From Iodobacter sp. BJB302 (GTDB lineage Bacteria; Pseudomonadota; Gammaproteobacteria; Burkholderiales; Chitinibacteraceae), in the NCBI RefSeq assembly GCF_002735645.1, contig NZ_PDZG01000020.1, forward strand, positions 1 to 64,000: DNA of 64,000 nt. Direction: 5' to 3'. A program made the position numbers and the translations under genes. Under the pieces are notes generated by a model, which saw only the letters and a program-made list of their open reading frames with translations, did no database searches and was not told the DNA's origin. Below are positions 19,210 through 31,471 of the stretch, piece by piece (the stretch's first letter is position 1; every line of letters begins with the position of its first letter).

Positions 19210-19770
19210 TTAGCGGGCATCAAAGTGGGTATGGTGTTCCAGGCTGAGGTTGACGTTTTCGTCAACAAGATCTGCCATTTCGCCCAGAGAAAGCGCATGG
19301 TTCACATCAAGAATAATGACGAATTTATCGTTGATGCTGCCGATGCCTGCAATAAACTCGCTACGTACTTTTGCCCCGAATTCGGGAGGCGGCTCTATTC
19401 GGGATGCTGGAATTTCAATGACCTCGCTGACCGAGTCAACCAACACCCCAATATCGTGATATTCCCCGGCAAAAAAGACTTCCAGGATAACGACGCAAGA
19501 GCGGCGGCCAATTTTGCTGCTGCCTTTGCCAAAACGCACCGCTAAATCAATCACCGGAACCACCGCGCCACGCATATTGATTACGCCATGCATAAATTGT
19601 GGCATAAGAGGCACTTCGGTTACGCCGGCGTATTCGATAATTTCTTTAATATTATGAATGATGACAGCAAAAAGTTCCTGATTTAAGGTAAAGGTAAGAT
19701 ACTGCTTTTCTTCCACGGGAGCAGTGGTAAGGGCTTCTTCTTTTTTTTTTCTCAGGTTGCTGATATTCAT
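19210..19770 (-). CDS. cheW: Chemotaxis coupling protein CheW
   Basis: SH3-like scaffold that links receptors to CheA. From the ATG at 19770 (AAGGA eight bases upstream) the protein has 186 residues: a short basic N-terminus, then the CheW fold with YLTFTLNQELFAVII, MHGVINMRGAVVPVIDLAVRFG and IPASRIEPPPEFG. A longer reading to 19803 lacks a ribosome site. It stands between the receptor gene and cheD. Confidence 0.93.
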   Translation of the reverse strand: MNISNLRKKKEEALTTAPVEEKQYLTFTLNQELFAVIIHNIKEIIEYAGVTEVPLMPQFMHGVINMRGAVVPVIDLAVRFGKGSSKIGRRSCVVILEVFFAGEYHDIGVLVDSVSEVIEIPASRIEPPPEFGAKVRSEFIAGIGSINDKFVIILDVNHALSLGEMADLVDENVNLSLEHHTHFDAR

Positions 19771-19806
19771 GGATCTGTTCCTTGGTGAGCGCCAAAAAAG
19801 CACGGC

Positions 19807-21378
19807 TCAGGATAGGGGTTTCTGGCTGAGTACTACCGTTTTTCCTGCGGTTTTTGTGGTGTATTCTGTGCGAAAAAAACAGATCATTTCTTGTAGGTGC
19901 GAGGCATGAATAGACAGCTCTTCTGCCGTTGAGTTGAGCTCTTCAGCGGCCGCCGCATTGCTTTGGGTGGCTTGTGAAATTTGCGTCATGGCGCTGCTGA
20001 TTTGCTCTATCCCCCTTGATTGCTCTTCTGAGGCTGCTGAAATTTCTTCGACTAAATCTGCTGTTTTTTGGATTAACGGCACGATTTCTTCCAGTTGCTC
20101 ACCTGCGCTGGCGGCTTGCCCTACGCTGCTGTCAGCTAGCTCGCTGATTTCTTGCGCAGCAATTTGGCTGCGTTCAGCCAGCTTACGCACTTCGGCGGCC
20201 ACAACGGCAAAGCCTTTGCCATGTTCTCCCGCACGCGCAGCCTCAATGGCAGCATTAAGAGCAAGTAAATTTGTCTGATAAGCAATATCGTCGATAATTT
20301 TAATTTTGCCTGCGATCAGCTTCATGGCGCATATGGTTTCCTTTGCTGCCGATCCACCCTTGACGGCTTTGACCGATGCTTTACCTGAGATCCCTTCGGT
20401 AATTTTGGCGTTTTCATTGTTTTGTGAAATCGTTGCGGTGATTTCCTCGAGAGACGAACTGGTTTCTTCGATGCTGGCAGCCTGCTCGGAGGCGTTTTGA
20501 GATAAATTTTGTGATGAAACGCTTACTTGCCCGGAAGAGCTGGCCAGTGCATCGGACGTGGCATAAATTTCGCCCATGATTTGATTTAGCGTGCCAGCCA
20601 TTTTTTTTAAAGAATAAATAATGCTGGTTTGATCGTCGTTAGCCAGTGCGACATTAATTGATAAATTGCCCGATGCCACCTGATTAGCAATATAAACCGC
20701 AAGGCTGGGCTCGCCGCCAATTTGCCGCACAATCTGCCTGCTGATAAAAAAAGCAATGAGCAGGGAAAGTAAAAACGTGGCAATAATAATGCTGCTCATC
20801 AGTAGGGTTATTTGGTCTGAAATCTCGTTGGCATGGTTGAAAAATTGTATGCTCTGCGCCTCTTTTATATCCTGCAGGGTAGATAAGGCATCGTCGAATT
20901 TTTGAAAACTGGGCCGAACTTCATTGATAATGATTTCTTTAATGTAGTCGATATCTTGCTGCTGATTAACAGCATTAATGACTTTTTTCTGTGCCAGTTT
21001 AAAGGCCTGCCAATCAGATGGTAGTGCCTGGATAAGCCTTTGTGCCTCCTCACTTTGCTGTGTGTTATTAAATCTAGTAAGAAGGTTCATCATTTTTTTT
21101 TCATAACCATCCATTTCTGTAATCAGGTCATTCTGCATTTTTTCATTGTGGGCAAAAACATAAAAATTGAGCTTCCTTGCAATATATACAGCGTGTAAAT
21201 TTGCTTTGGCATTGTCTTTGATCGGAATAAGCTGATCGGTATACATGTTGTTTACAAGCTGGTTGAGTTGTTTTATTTTATAAATACTTATTGCCCCGGT
21301 TAAAAGAGAGGTTCCTGTAATAAACATAAATGAAATAAGTATTTTTTTTCCTGTTCCGGCGTTTTTAATCCAATCCAT
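19807..21378 (-). CDS. Methyl-accepting chemotaxis protein
   Basis: Transmembrane chemoreceptor of 523 residues. It has TM1 near residues 12-33, a helical periplasmic domain of about 150 residues resembling the four-helix-bundle ligand class, TM2 near 190-212, a HAMP segment, and a cytoplasmic coiled coil with the hairpin tip [30 protein letters not shown]. No NWETF-type CheR tether is visible at the C-terminus. The start at 21378 has GGAG six bases upstream, and the reading from 21390 would need a TTG codon. It follows cheA almost without gap, so it is probably the dedicated receptor; its ligand is unknown. Confidence 0.93.
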   Translation of the reverse strand: MDWIKNAGTGKKILISFMFITGTSLLTGAISIYKIKQLNQLVNNMYTDQLIPIKDNAKANLHAVYIARKLNFYVFAHNEKMQNDLITEMDGYEKKMMNLLTRFNNTQQSEEAQRLIQALPSDWQAFKLAQKKVINAVNQQQDIDYIKEIIINEVRPSFQKFDDALSTLQDIKEAQSIQFFNHANEISDQITLLMSSIIIATFLLSLLIAFFISRQIVRQIGGEPSLAVYIANQVASGNLSINVALANDDQTSIIYSLKKMAGTLNQIMGEIYATSDALASSSGQVSVSSQNLSQNASEQAASIEETSSSLEEITATISQNNENAKITEGISGKASVKAVKGGSAAKETICAMKLIAGKIKIIDDIAYQTNLLALNAAIEAARAGEHGKGFAVVAAEVRKLAERSQIAAQEISELADSSVGQAASAGEQLEEIVPLIQKTADLVEEISAASEEQSRGIEQISSAMTQISQATQSNAAAAEELNSTAEELSIHASHLQEMICFFRTEYTTKTAGKTVVLSQKPLS

Positions 21379-21379
21379 T

Positions 21380-23575
21380 TTATTCTCCAAAGCTGCTGTT
21401 TGTTGTCGTTAATATTTGCTTCGTGAGCTGAATTGTTTTATTAGTGAAACAATGAGAATTGTCGGATTTTTTATGTGCAAACTGGATTAACTGAGCTACA
21501 TCCAGAATAAGCGAAACCTGGCCTGAGCCTAAAATAGTTGAGCCGCTGATTCCCTTCAATTCTTTAAACAGCAGGCCCAGAGGTTTGATGACGGCCTGAA
21601 ATTCGCCGATTAATTTGTCAACAACTAATCCGGCCCGGTGCTGACCATATTGAATGACAACGATATTTTCTTTTTTACTTTTGTTTTCGGGGAAATCAAA
21701 GAGGCTCCGTAAGCGCACAAAAGGGAGTACTTTTCCTCGTAAATTAACAAAATTATGTTGTTCGTCGTCCGGAGTCAGCTCGGCGCATTCCAAAACCAGA
21801 TCGAGTGGAATAACAAAAGTAGAATCTGCCACCATGACTTGAAAGCCATCGATAATGGCCATGGTCAGCGGAAGGCGGATTCTGAAAATACTGCCGGTAC
21901 CTTCTTCGGATAAAACCTCTACTTCGCCGCGTAATTGCTCAATATTGCGTTTTACAACATCCATGCCAACACCCCGCCCAGAAAGGTGGGTAACTTTCTC
22001 TGCGGTGGAGAATCCTGCGGCAAAAATAAGCTGATAAATTTCATGCTCGCTTAAAATGGCCTCTTTGCTGATTAGATTTTTTTCCACCGCCTTGTTTAAA
22101 ATTCGCTCTTTATTTAAGCCCGCGCCATCGTCGCTGATTTCAATGACCACACTGCCTGAATCATGAAAAGCATTCAGAATAATTTCGCCTGCCGCGGGTT
22201 TGCCTTTGGCGATTCTTTCTTGCGGAAACTCAATACCATGATCGACTGCATTTCTGACGATGTGCATCAGCGGATCGCTCAATTTTTCTATCATGCTTTT
22301 ATCAAGCTCAGTATCGGTTCCCATCAGCTTTAGATTGATCTGTTTGTTTAAGTCTCTGGCCGAATCACGAATGACTCTTGGAAAACGTTCAAATACCTCT
22401 TTGATTTGTACCATTCTTAAATTTAAAGCGTTATCCCTGATTTGCTCAACCAGCTTGGATAAATTGGCACAGGCCTCGTTCATGGCGGGGTCGTTTGTTT
22501 TTTTAGAAATTAAATTGGCCGCGGCTCCCGCAATAACCAGCTCGCCAACCATATTAATTAAAGCATCCAGCTTGCCTGCTTCTACCTTTATATATTTTAA
22601 TTCATTATTTTTTTTATCTTCGACTTGTTTCTGCTTTTGTAATGCAGCAGCAACGACCGGCGCCGCAACGATTTTTTCTTCAATAAAGATACTGCCCAAT
22701 TGCCGGTCAGGCTCTGTTCTCTGAATATGCAGAATTTCTTCTAGCTCTAAAGGGGTGATTGATCCGCCTTTTAATATGATTTCTCCTAAAAGCTGCGGCG
22801 GCTCTGGCAGGTAGTAAATCAGGTCAATATATTCCTGTATTTTGGCATGCGGAGGCAGAATACGTACCGTGCTGTCTTTACGGATAAAGTCAAATGCGCC
22901 TTCAATGGTTTTTTTATCTTTATCTGATTCAAGATCAATCTCAAAGCCTAAATAGCAGTCTTCTGTGTTTATTTTATCCAGTGCGGGTATATTATCGGTC
23001 AGTGTGCAGATGTAGCTGATTTCCCCTAACGTCGTTAAATAACGAATGAATTCCAATGGGTCCATGCCATTCATTAAATTGTTTGTATTAAACCTCAGTG
23101 AAATATGCCAATGACTGTCGCCGGTTTGTTTGTGTTCATCTTTCTCGATGGAGTCTGTGGATTGTATGGTTTGCATACTGTTTGTTGAGATTAAATAGCC
23201 ATCGAGCTGCCTGAGCAGGTTTGCCCGGCTTTCCGGATCCGGATCAATGCTTTCTGTTTTATTTTCAACGGCATTAATTAACAGGCTGAGATAGTCTTTA
23301 CATTCGAGTAAAATAGAAATCATTTTTTCATCGATAAGGATTTCTTTGCTTCTGACCAGGTCCAGCAGGCTTTCCATGCTGTGGGTAAAAACAACTATAT
23401 GCTCAAGCGAAAACAGCGCTGCGGACCCTTTTATGGTGTGCGCTGCACGAAAAAGTGAATTTATTTCTTCACTGCTGGCGTTGCTGCCTTCAATGGTAAG
23501 TAGTGCAGATTCCATCGAATTAAGTAAATCTCTCGCCTCTTCGATAAGGGCTCCTCTGGCGCTGTCTAAATCCAT
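21380..23575 (-). CDS. cheA: Chemotaxis-type histidine kinase CheA with extended middle region
   Basis: Kinase core of the signalling array, 731 residues. The N-terminal Hpt domain has the phosphorylated His46 in [13 protein letters not shown]. Residues about 145-330 are atypical and include two similar segments, [20 protein letters not shown] and [20 protein letters not shown], like the N-terminal repeats of type II secretion ATPases. Then follow the dimerisation helix pair ([20 protein letters not shown]), the ATPase core ([34 protein letters not shown]) and a CheW-like P5. All catalytic boxes are present. It follows the STAS gene and leads the receptor gene. Confidence 0.93.
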   Translation of the reverse strand: MDLDSARGALIEEARDLLNSMESALLTIEGSNASSEEINSLFRAAHTIKGSAALFSLEHIVVFTHSMESLLDLVRSKEILIDEKMISILLECKDYLSLLINAVENKTESIDPDPESRANLLRQLDGYLISTNSMQTIQSTDSIEKDEHKQTGDSHWHISLRFNTNNLMNGMDPLEFIRYLTTLGEISYICTLTDNIPALDKINTEDCYLGFEIDLESDKDKKTIEGAFDFIRKDSTVRILPPHAKIQEYIDLIYYLPEPPQLLGEIILKGGSITPLELEEILHIQRTEPDRQLGSIFIEEKIVAAPVVAAALQKQKQVEDKKNNELKYIKVEAGKLDALINMVGELVIAGAAANLISKKTNDPAMNEACANLSKLVEQIRDNALNLRMVQIKEVFERFPRVIRDSARDLNKQINLKLMGTDTELDKSMIEKLSDPLMHIVRNAVDHGIEFPQERIAKGKPAAGEIILNAFHDSGSVVIEISDDGAGLNKERILNKAVEKNLISKEAILSEHEIYQLIFAAGFSTAEKVTHLSGRGVGMDVVKRNIEQLRGEVEVLSEEGTGSIFRIRLPLTMAIIDGFQVMVADSTFVIPLDLVLECAELTPDDEQHNFVNLRGKVLPFVRLRSLFDFPENKSKKENIVVIQYGQHRAGLVVDKLIGEFQAVIKPLGLLFKELKGISGSTILGSGQVSLILDVAQLIQFAHKKSDNSHCFTNKTIQLTKQILTTTNSSFGE

Positions 23576-23622
23576 TTTCTACTCCCGGGTCATGCCCTGA
23601 GTTATTTCAGATTGTGCCGGGG

Positions 23623-23940
23623 CTAACGCTGGGTCAGTACTAATGGATCACCCAATTCGGCGGCAATATTGTAAAGATCGATAACATCAAGTAAGCACTG
23701 GCTGTGTTCCTGAAATTGCAGGGTCATTTTTTTATCGTGAGCGTATTTTTTTAAACTGATTAAAAGCTGAATGCCTGCACTGTCTATTTCATTGACTTCA
23801 GATAAATCAATATGAATGGCGTGTTCAGTCTGTAATAATTCGAGCAGGGTTTCCTGCATTAATTTGGAGGTGTAAATGGAGATTTCTCCACTGATTGAAA
23901 TGGTGCATATTTCATTTTGAATTTTGTGTGCGATGGGCAT
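23623..23940 (-). CDS. STAS-domain protein (anti-sigma factor antagonist-like)
   Basis: A single STAS domain of 105 residues from the ATG at 23940, which has AGGA eight bases upstream (longer readings to 23949 or 23982 lack a good site). It contains the fold signature IHIDLSEVNEIDSAGIQLL with Ser54 at the position that is phosphorylated in SpoIIAA-type antagonists. It is the first gene of the chemosensory operon, 47 bases before cheA. Small STAS proteins accompany some CheA clusters and may be phospho-switch outputs, but no partner anti-sigma factor is visible here. Confidence 0.85.
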   Translation of the reverse strand: MPIAHKIQNEICTISISGEISIYTSKLMQETLLELLQTEHAIHIDLSEVNEIDSAGIQLLISLKKYAHDKKMTLQFQEHSQCLLDVIDLYNIAAELGDPLVLTQR

Positions 23941-24634
23941 TGCATTCATCCTGCGATGTTGGCCTGAGAAAGCGCACTTCAAGTTGCTGAAAGCAAAATC
24001 AGGGCTGAAAAGGATTTTGCTTTGCAGAGGATGACCAGCGTTGAGGTGTAATACTCCGCTGCTATATCTTTATGCCCTGGTTGCGGGCTGAAAATGCAGT
24101 TCCGGATTGTTTTTTTACTGCGTAATACAGGCGCACGCTTCATTTTTAAGGCTTTTATTGTCTTGATCGGTAACTTATTCATAGTCAATCTTGATCAAAC
24201 TTGAAAGCCAGTAATTAAATTAGTGTCTGTTTACAAGGGTATACCAAACAGTTGGGGCTTGTCCCGATGTAATGAATGGTCTGCTTTGTTAGATTGAAAA
24301 ATAGTATCAGGGATCATCAAAATATCGCGGCGGCCGGTTTAACCGGCGGGCCGTGTTTTTGTCTCTATAAGGCCCCCCTCTCCATTTTCTGGTGTATTTG
24401 CGGGAATGGGGCAGGGTGGTTGCATGCTCCCTTGGGTTGAGCGTGCGGTGATTAAAAGCCCAGTTTAAAGCGTTTTAGGTGGCTTTTTCTGAACGTACTG
24501 AATAAAAAAATAGCGCTGGTTTAAGGCGTTTTGCCGTGTTTTTCCGGCCTGATTCTGCTGCTGTAAATTGCCCGCATTGAGCGTTTTTTGTCTTTTGCGT
24601 GGCAGGCTGCCCGAGTTTAAAAGGAGTTTTGTGA
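23941..24634. other. 694-bp divergent intergenic region (STAS gene / astA)
   Basis: No convincing gene is seen on either strand. It must hold the promoters of the chemosensory operon (minus) and of astA (plus). The only clear structure is a GC-rich hairpin near 24331-24353 followed by T5. A short in-frame reading at 23979-24188 has no recognisable features. Confidence 0.5.
24331..24360 (+). terminator. GC-rich hairpin with T tract upstream of astA
   Basis: GCCGG-TTTAA-CCGGC, or alternatively CGGCC with GGCCG, can pair, and TGTTTTT follows on the plus strand. There is no plus-strand gene upstream to terminate, so if real it could attenuate the astA leader transcript. Two mutually exclusive stems are possible, which is a hint but not proof of attenuation. 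Confidence 0.35.
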
Positions 24635-27117
<2,483 letters not shown>

Positions 27118-27186
27118 TGGATCAGCAAACACGGTGGTGGCCGCAATGAGCCCGCTGCCTGTGTTTTGTCATCAGAAGGAAGAAAA

Positions 27187-28524
27187 ATGTCGACCAGTTT
27201 TGAAGCTAATTTTGATGGTTTAGTCGGGCCAACCCACCATTATGGCGGCCATTCTTTTGGTAATGTGGCCTCCACATCCAATGCCAATAAGGCCGCCAAT
27301 CCGCGTGAAGCGGCTAAGCAAGGCCTTGCCAAAATGAAAGCGCTGGCCGATTTGGGCTACAAGCAGGGCGTATTTGTGCCGCAAGAGCGCCCGGCCATTG
27401 GCCTGTTGCGTGATTTGGGCTTTAGCGGGGATGACGCCAGCGTGCTGGCGGCGGTAGCTAAAGCGTCTCCTGGCCTTTTGGCCAATGTGTCGTCTGCATC
27501 CAGTATGTGGACTGCCAATGCTGCAACCGTCAGCCCTTCAGCGGATACGGCGGATGGCCGGGTGCACTTTACTGCGGCCAATTTGCAAAATAAATTTCAC
27601 CGCGCCATCGAGCACGCTCAGACCACCCGTTCGCTCAAAGCCATGTTTAATCATGATGCGGTCTTTGCCCATCATGACGCGCTGCCCATGCAGGCGGTAT
27701 TTGGCGATGAAGGCGCGGCCAACCACACCCGCTTTTGTCACGACTATGGCCAGTCTGGCGTTGAATTTTTTGTTTATGGCCGCCAGCACTGGGGTGGCTC
27801 GGTTGAGCCACAAAAATTCCCGGCCCGCCAGACCAGAGAAGCGGGCGAGGCGATTGCCCGTTTGCATGGCTTAAGCGCGGATAAGCTGGTGTTTGCACAG
27901 CAAAACCCTGCCGTTATTGATGCCGGTGTATTTCATAATGATGTCATTTCGGTGGGTAACCAGAATGTGCTATTTACCCATGAAACGGCGTTTTTACAGC
28001 AGGCTGCCGTTTATGCTGAGCTGGACGCCAAGCTGGGTGGCGGTTTGCAAGTGATTGAAGTACCACTGGCACAGGTTAGTGTGGCTGATGCGGTGAAGTC
28101 TTATCTCTTTAACAGCCAGCTGCTGGCCCGTGCCGATGGCCGCCAGAATCTGGTGGTGCCGGATGAATGCCGTGCGACACCTGCTGTCTGGGAATATTTG
28201 CAAGGCTTACTGGCCAGTAACGGCCCGATTGCCGAGCTGATGGTGTTCGATTTAAAGCAAAGTATGCAAAACGGCGGAGGCCCGGCTTGTTTACGCTTGC
28301 GTGTGGCCTTGCAGGAGAAAGAGTTGGCCGCGGTGAACCCGCATATCTGGATGAATGATGTGCTGTTTGCCAAATTAAATACCTGGGTAGACCGGCATTA
28401 CCGGGATCGCCTCACCGAGGCTGATCTGGCCGATCCTAAGCTGATTGTTGAAGTGCGCACGGCGCTGGATGAGCTGACACAGATTTTACACTTAGGCTCG
28501 ATTTATCCTTGCCAGCTGGCTTGA
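27187..28524 (+). CDS. astB: N-succinylarginine dihydrolase
   Basis: Second enzyme of the AST pathway; it hydrolyses succinylarginine to succinylornithine, CO2 and ammonia. From the ATG at 27187 (AAGGA seven to eight bases upstream) it has 445 residues, with [17 protein letters not shown] at the start, the [20 protein letters not shown] segment, [16 protein letters not shown], and the catalytic Cys in [14 protein letters not shown]. An upstream reading from 27166 would add seven residues without better support. A strong terminator follows. Confidence 0.97.
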   Translation: MSTSFEANFDGLVGPTHHYGGHSFGNVASTSNANKAANPREAAKQGLAKMKALADLGYKQGVFVPQERPAIGLLRDLGFSGDDASVLAAVAKASPGLLANVSSASSMWTANAATVSPSADTADGRVHFTAANLQNKFHRAIEHAQTTRSLKAMFNHDAVFAHHDALPMQAVFGDEGAANHTRFCHDYGQSGVEFFVYGRQHWGGSVEPQKFPARQTREAGEAIARLHGLSADKLVFAQQNPAVIDAGVFHNDVISVGNQNVLFTHETAFLQQAAVYAELDAKLGGGLQVIEVPLAQVSVADAVKSYLFNSQLLARADGRQNLVVPDECRATPAVWEYLQGLLASNGPIAELMVFDLKQSMQNGGGPACLRLRVALQEKELAAVNPHIWMNDVLFAKLNTWVDRHYRDRLTEADLADPKLIVEVRTALDELTQILHLGSIYPCQLA

Positions 28525-28540
28525 TAAGAAAATGAAACAA

Positions 28541-28561
28541 GGCGCTTAATGCGCCTTTTTT
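28541..28561 (+). terminator. Rho-independent terminator after astB
   Basis: GGCGC-TTAAT-GCGCC followed by six T residues, 17 bases after the astB stop. It separates astADB from astE. Confidence 0.85.
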
Positions 28562-28736
28562 CATTCTGGAAACGGCTTGATTGTTATCTGTTGTGAATTT
28601 TGCTTACGCATGTCTGTCTGGTGCTTTTATAAGACTTTCTGCTGGCCCTGGGGCAATCAGCAGACGGGGACAGGCGGTAATGCCCGCTGTAACAATCTGC
28701 TAGACTAATAAACTACCCAAAAGAATCAGACCAGAA

Positions 28737-29759
28737 ATGAGTAACTTTTCTATAGAACCGTCTTTTTTAGCACAGGCTCTCGCAGGTAAAACCTGTATTT
28801 CCTTACCCTATTGTTTACCCAATGGCACGCATGTGCAGGTGATGGATGAAGGGGTGATCCGTTTTGAGCCTAAAGATCCGGGTGACAGGCAGCTGGATGT
28901 GGTATTGAGCTGCGGCATTCATGGCAATGAAACGGCCCCCATAGAATTGCTTGATCAGCTGATCAGCCAGATCCTGGATGGCCAGCTCAGAGTGCGGGCA
29001 CGGGTGCTCTTTGTGTTTGGTAATGTAGAGGCGATGCGCCAGGGTGTACGCTGTGTGGCTCAGGATATGAACCGCCTCTTTTGCCGTTTGCCGGATGTGG
29101 ATGATGGCGATGAAGCCCGCCGGGCCGCCATGCTGGAAATGCAGCTGATGCGTTTTTTCTCCCGATCGATCCAAGATGGCAAGCCCCGTTTGCATTACGA
29201 TCTGCATACGGCGATTCATGGCTCACTGATTGAAAAATTTGCCATCTATCCGCTGCCGCCGCATGGCCGCGATTTTGATCCTTTACAGGTTGCCCGGCTG
29301 GCCTGTGCCGGTGTGGATGCTGTGCTGTTGCAATCAACAACGTCGACGACGTTCTCGTTTTTTTCCAGCCAGCATTGTGGTGCAGCCGCATTTACCGTTG
29401 AGCTGGGGAGGGCCATGCCTTTTGGCCAGAACACCCATGTTGATTTAAGTAAAATGCAGGCCTATTTAGAGGGCTTAATCAGCGGCGAGCTGCCTGATTG
29501 CGATGTGGTGCCGGCTCACCTTGGTTTGTATAAAGTTTCCCGTGAAATCATTAAGCAAAGCGATGCTTTTGTTTTACGCGTTGACACCAAAATGGATAAC
29601 TTTACGCCACTGCCCGTCGGCACTGTGCTGGCAGAAGATGGCGATATCCAGCATGTGGTGAATGAAGACAATGCCCGGATGATTTTCCCTAATCCTCATA
29701 TTGAAATAGGGCAGCGGGCGGGCCTTGTGATTGTTCCGGCAAAAGGTTATTCGCGTTAA
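28737..29759 (+). CDS. astE: Succinylglutamate desuccinylase
   Basis: Zinc hydrolase releasing glutamate and succinate in the last AST step. The 340 residues contain the zinc ligand motif SCGIHGNETAPIELL, the third ligand in HYDLHTAIHGS, and the catalytic Glu in FTVELGRAMPFG, as in AstE/aspartoacylase proteins. It sits 212 bases beyond astB with a terminator in between, so it has its own promoter or depends on read-through. A strong terminator follows it. Confidence 0.96.
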   Translation: MSNFSIEPSFLAQALAGKTCISLPYCLPNGTHVQVMDEGVIRFEPKDPGDRQLDVVLSCGIHGNETAPIELLDQLISQILDGQLRVRARVLFVFGNVEAMRQGVRCVAQDMNRLFCRLPDVDDGDEARRAAMLEMQLMRFFSRSIQDGKPRLHYDLHTAIHGSLIEKFAIYPLPPHGRDFDPLQVARLACAGVDAVLLQSTTSTTFSFFSSQHCGAAAFTVELGRAMPFGQNTHVDLSKMQAYLEGLISGELPDCDVVPAHLGLYKVSREIIKQSDAFVLRVDTKMDNFTPLPVGTVLAEDGDIQHVVNEDNARMIFPNPHIEIGQRAGLVIVPAKGYSR

Positions 29760-29772
29760 ATAAGCTGGTCGA

Positions 29773-29810
29773 AAAAAAAAGCGAAAGCGCCATGCTTTCG
29801 CTTTTTTTTT
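29773..29810 (+). terminator. Bidirectional terminator after astE
   Basis: A long A tract, AAAGCGAAAG, a short loop, CTTTCGCTTT and a long T tract form a symmetrical hairpin able to terminate in both directions. It lies 13 bases past the astE stop. Confidence 0.9.
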
Positions 29811-29834
29811 ACGTCAGTGGCATGGTGATCTGCC

Positions 29835-30105
29835 CTAGGGTCTGTTGACGTTTCATTCACAATTGCGCTGAGCCGGAAAACGGCCAAGCACAAGGCATGC
29901 GACGAAGGCAATAACTGGTTATTGTCGAGGAGCATAACGCAGTGAATGGCCGTTTTCCGGCTCAGCCCTTCGGGTTGACTGCATTTTTGGGGCTGCACAT
30001 CGTTAAAAATCGCTAATGGTACTCGTGCCATGTCGCAATTTTTGCCTTGTTCAGCCCCAAAACTGCAGCCAACGCAGCCGTGAATGAAACGTCAACAGAC
30101 CCTAG
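29835..30105. mobile_element. 271-bp MITE-like element with 26-bp perfect terminal inverted repeats
   Basis: The ends are exact inverted copies for 26 bases, beginning CTAGGGTCTGTTGACGTTTC on each strand. Each end is a CTAG, which may be a four-base target duplication. Inside lie further inverted repeats: GCTGAGCCGGAAAACGGCC near 29867 with its inverse near 29947, and a TTTTGGGGCTG/CAGCCCCAAAA pair near 29985 and 30050. It has no coding capacity, so mobilisation would need a transposase in trans; the GGGTCTGTTGAC ends resemble those of some IS5-type elements, which is a tentative comparison. Confidence 0.85.
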
Positions 30106-30125
30106 CAAATTTAGACATTACTCGC

Positions 30126-30272
30126 TCAAATTTCGACCGTTAGCCTGCTGAATTTTTGTGCCAATCTGATAAGGTACAGATTGCCAAGGCGCGTGCGGCC
30201 TCGCTGGCGATGGTAAAAAAAATCCCGATGTATTTCCATTGCTACTTCAGCTTCAAACCGGCGGTTTCCATT
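30126..30272 (-). pseudogene. Decayed C-terminal end of an IS3-family transposase OrfB
   Basis: On the minus strand an open stretch bounded by stops reads FEAEVAMEIHRDFFYHRQRG and then RTRLGNLYLIRLAQKF before a TGA at 30126. It matches the usual end of IS3-family integrases (an E-Y-I-E-F-Y-N-R-Q-R-R-H-S-x-L-G-x-L pattern). No start or DDE core is present, so this is a remnant. It lies directly beside the MITE-like element and marks the border of the accessory region. Confidence 0.65.
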
Positions 30273-30332
30273 TCACTGTTTTCCTTAGTGTTTGGCCTCA
30301 GTTCGCTCAAGCGTTGCTACGTATTCAATTTG

Positions 30333-30806
30333 CTATAAACCCAATTCGCTTAAGCTTGGGTGGTGATCAGGCCGACGACCTTGGGGCCAATGAAATAGTC
30401 GTTCAGATTCGGCGATGGCTAAATCGTTGATACTGGCAAAGCGGCGATGCATCAAACCTTGGGCATCAAATTCCCAATTTTCATTGCCATAAGAGCGAAA
30501 CCACTGGCCGCTGTGGTCTCGCCACTCATAGGCAAAACGCACCGCAATTCGATTGGCGTCAAACGCCCAGAGCTCTTTGATTAGGCGATATTCCACTTCA
30601 CGCGCCCACTTGCGAGTGAGAAATTCAATGACCTCTTCACGGCCACTTGGAAATTCATGGCGGTTGCGCCAAATCGTATCAGGCGTATAGGCCATGGCGA
30701 CGCGTTGCGGGTCGCGCGAATTCCAGCCATCTTCAGCCATGCGCACTTTTTGTGCTGCCGTTTCGCGGGTGAATGGGGGGAGTGGTGGGCGTAGTTCGGG
30801 GGTCAT
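30333..30806 (-). CDS. DUF1348 family protein (NTF2/SnoaL-like fold)
   Basis: The 157-residue protein is a close fit to the DUF1348 family: [73 protein letters not shown] and the end [17 protein letters not shown]. These proteins have an NTF2-like cone fold; no reaction is established. It is 25 bases downstream of a GST gene on the same strand, which suggests a shared transcript and a detoxification or small-molecule role, but that is inference. Confidence 0.85.
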   Translation of the reverse strand: MTPELRPPLPPFTRETAAQKVRMAEDGWNSRDPQRVAMAYTPDTIWRNRHEFPSGREEVIEFLTRKWAREVEYRLIKELWAFDANRIAVRFAYEWRDHSGQWFRSYGNENWEFDAQGLMHRRFASINDLAIAESERLFHWPQGRRPDHHPSLSELGL

Positions 30807-30830
30807 GGTTAATCCTTGATCAAAATTGAA

Positions 30831-31445
30831 TTAATAAGCGTCGATGCCAGCCATACTCACGTAAGCATGCAAGTTTTGGATTTGTTTCATCCAAGTCACG
30901 ATAGCCGGAAAGCCAAGTAGATCGACTTTGCCTTCGGTTGCGAGGGCGATATAGGGGTAGAGGGCAATATCGGCGATAGTGATATGCGTTGCCGCTAACC
31001 ACGCTGATGCTGTCAGGTGTTGATTGAGCATCGCGAGCAGTTGTTCGGTAATGGTTTCGGCTTCAAGGAGATTAATCGCGCGGCCCCATTTGTGATGCAA
31101 GCGCAATGCATTTGGCCCGCGAGTTACTTCATTCGCGGCAGTGGCCAGCCATGCGACCACTTGTGCTAAAGCAGCAGGATCATTCGGCAGCCAAAAATCC
31201 GCTTGTTCCGCGCCATATTGCCGCGCCAGATAGACCAAAATCGCTTGACTATCACGCAAGATCACATCGCCATCGACTAATACCGGCACTTGGCCAAGCG
31301 GATTCCTTGCCAGATAGTCCGCCGATTTATGTTCGCGTGTCGCGCCGTTTACCATAATGGATTCATAAGGTATATCCAGCAAAGACAATAAAAGCCTGAC
31401 CTTGTGGCAATTACCTGATGCGGCAAATTCATAGAGTTTGATCAT
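30831..31445 (-). CDS. Glutathione S-transferase family protein
   Basis: A 204-residue protein from the ATG at 31445 (AGGA just upstream). The N-terminal thioredoxin-like domain has FAASGNCHKVRLLLSLLDIPY and NPLGQVPVLVDGDVILRDSQAILVYL, with the conserved cis-proline and glutathione-binding Asp-Ser. The C-terminal helical domain keeps the ITIADIALYPYI N-capping motif. Substrate is unknown. It lies between the PNPOx fusion gene and the DUF1348 gene, all on the minus strand with short gaps, so an operon is likely. Confidence 0.88.
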   Translation of the reverse strand: MIKLYEFAASGNCHKVRLLLSLLDIPYESIMVNGATREHKSADYLARNPLGQVPVLVDGDVILRDSQAILVYLARQYGAEQADFWLPNDPAALAQVVAWLATAANEVTRGPNALRLHHKWGRAINLLEAETITEQLLAMLNQHLTASAWLAATHITIADIALYPYIALATEGKVDLLGFPAIVTWMKQIQNLHAYVSMAGIDAY

Positions 31446-31471
31446 GATTTTTCCTAGATGAATGATTGAAA

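Noticed and set aside
23979-24188. A 69-codon minus-strand frame just upstream of the STAS gene
   Set aside because: No recognisable motif and poor start context; more likely leader sequence of the chemosensory operon.
24170-24215. TTGATC-containing sequence upstream of the STAS gene considered as an FNR site
   Set aside because: The halves do not have the N4 spacing of an FNR site; the match is limited to short AT-rich words.
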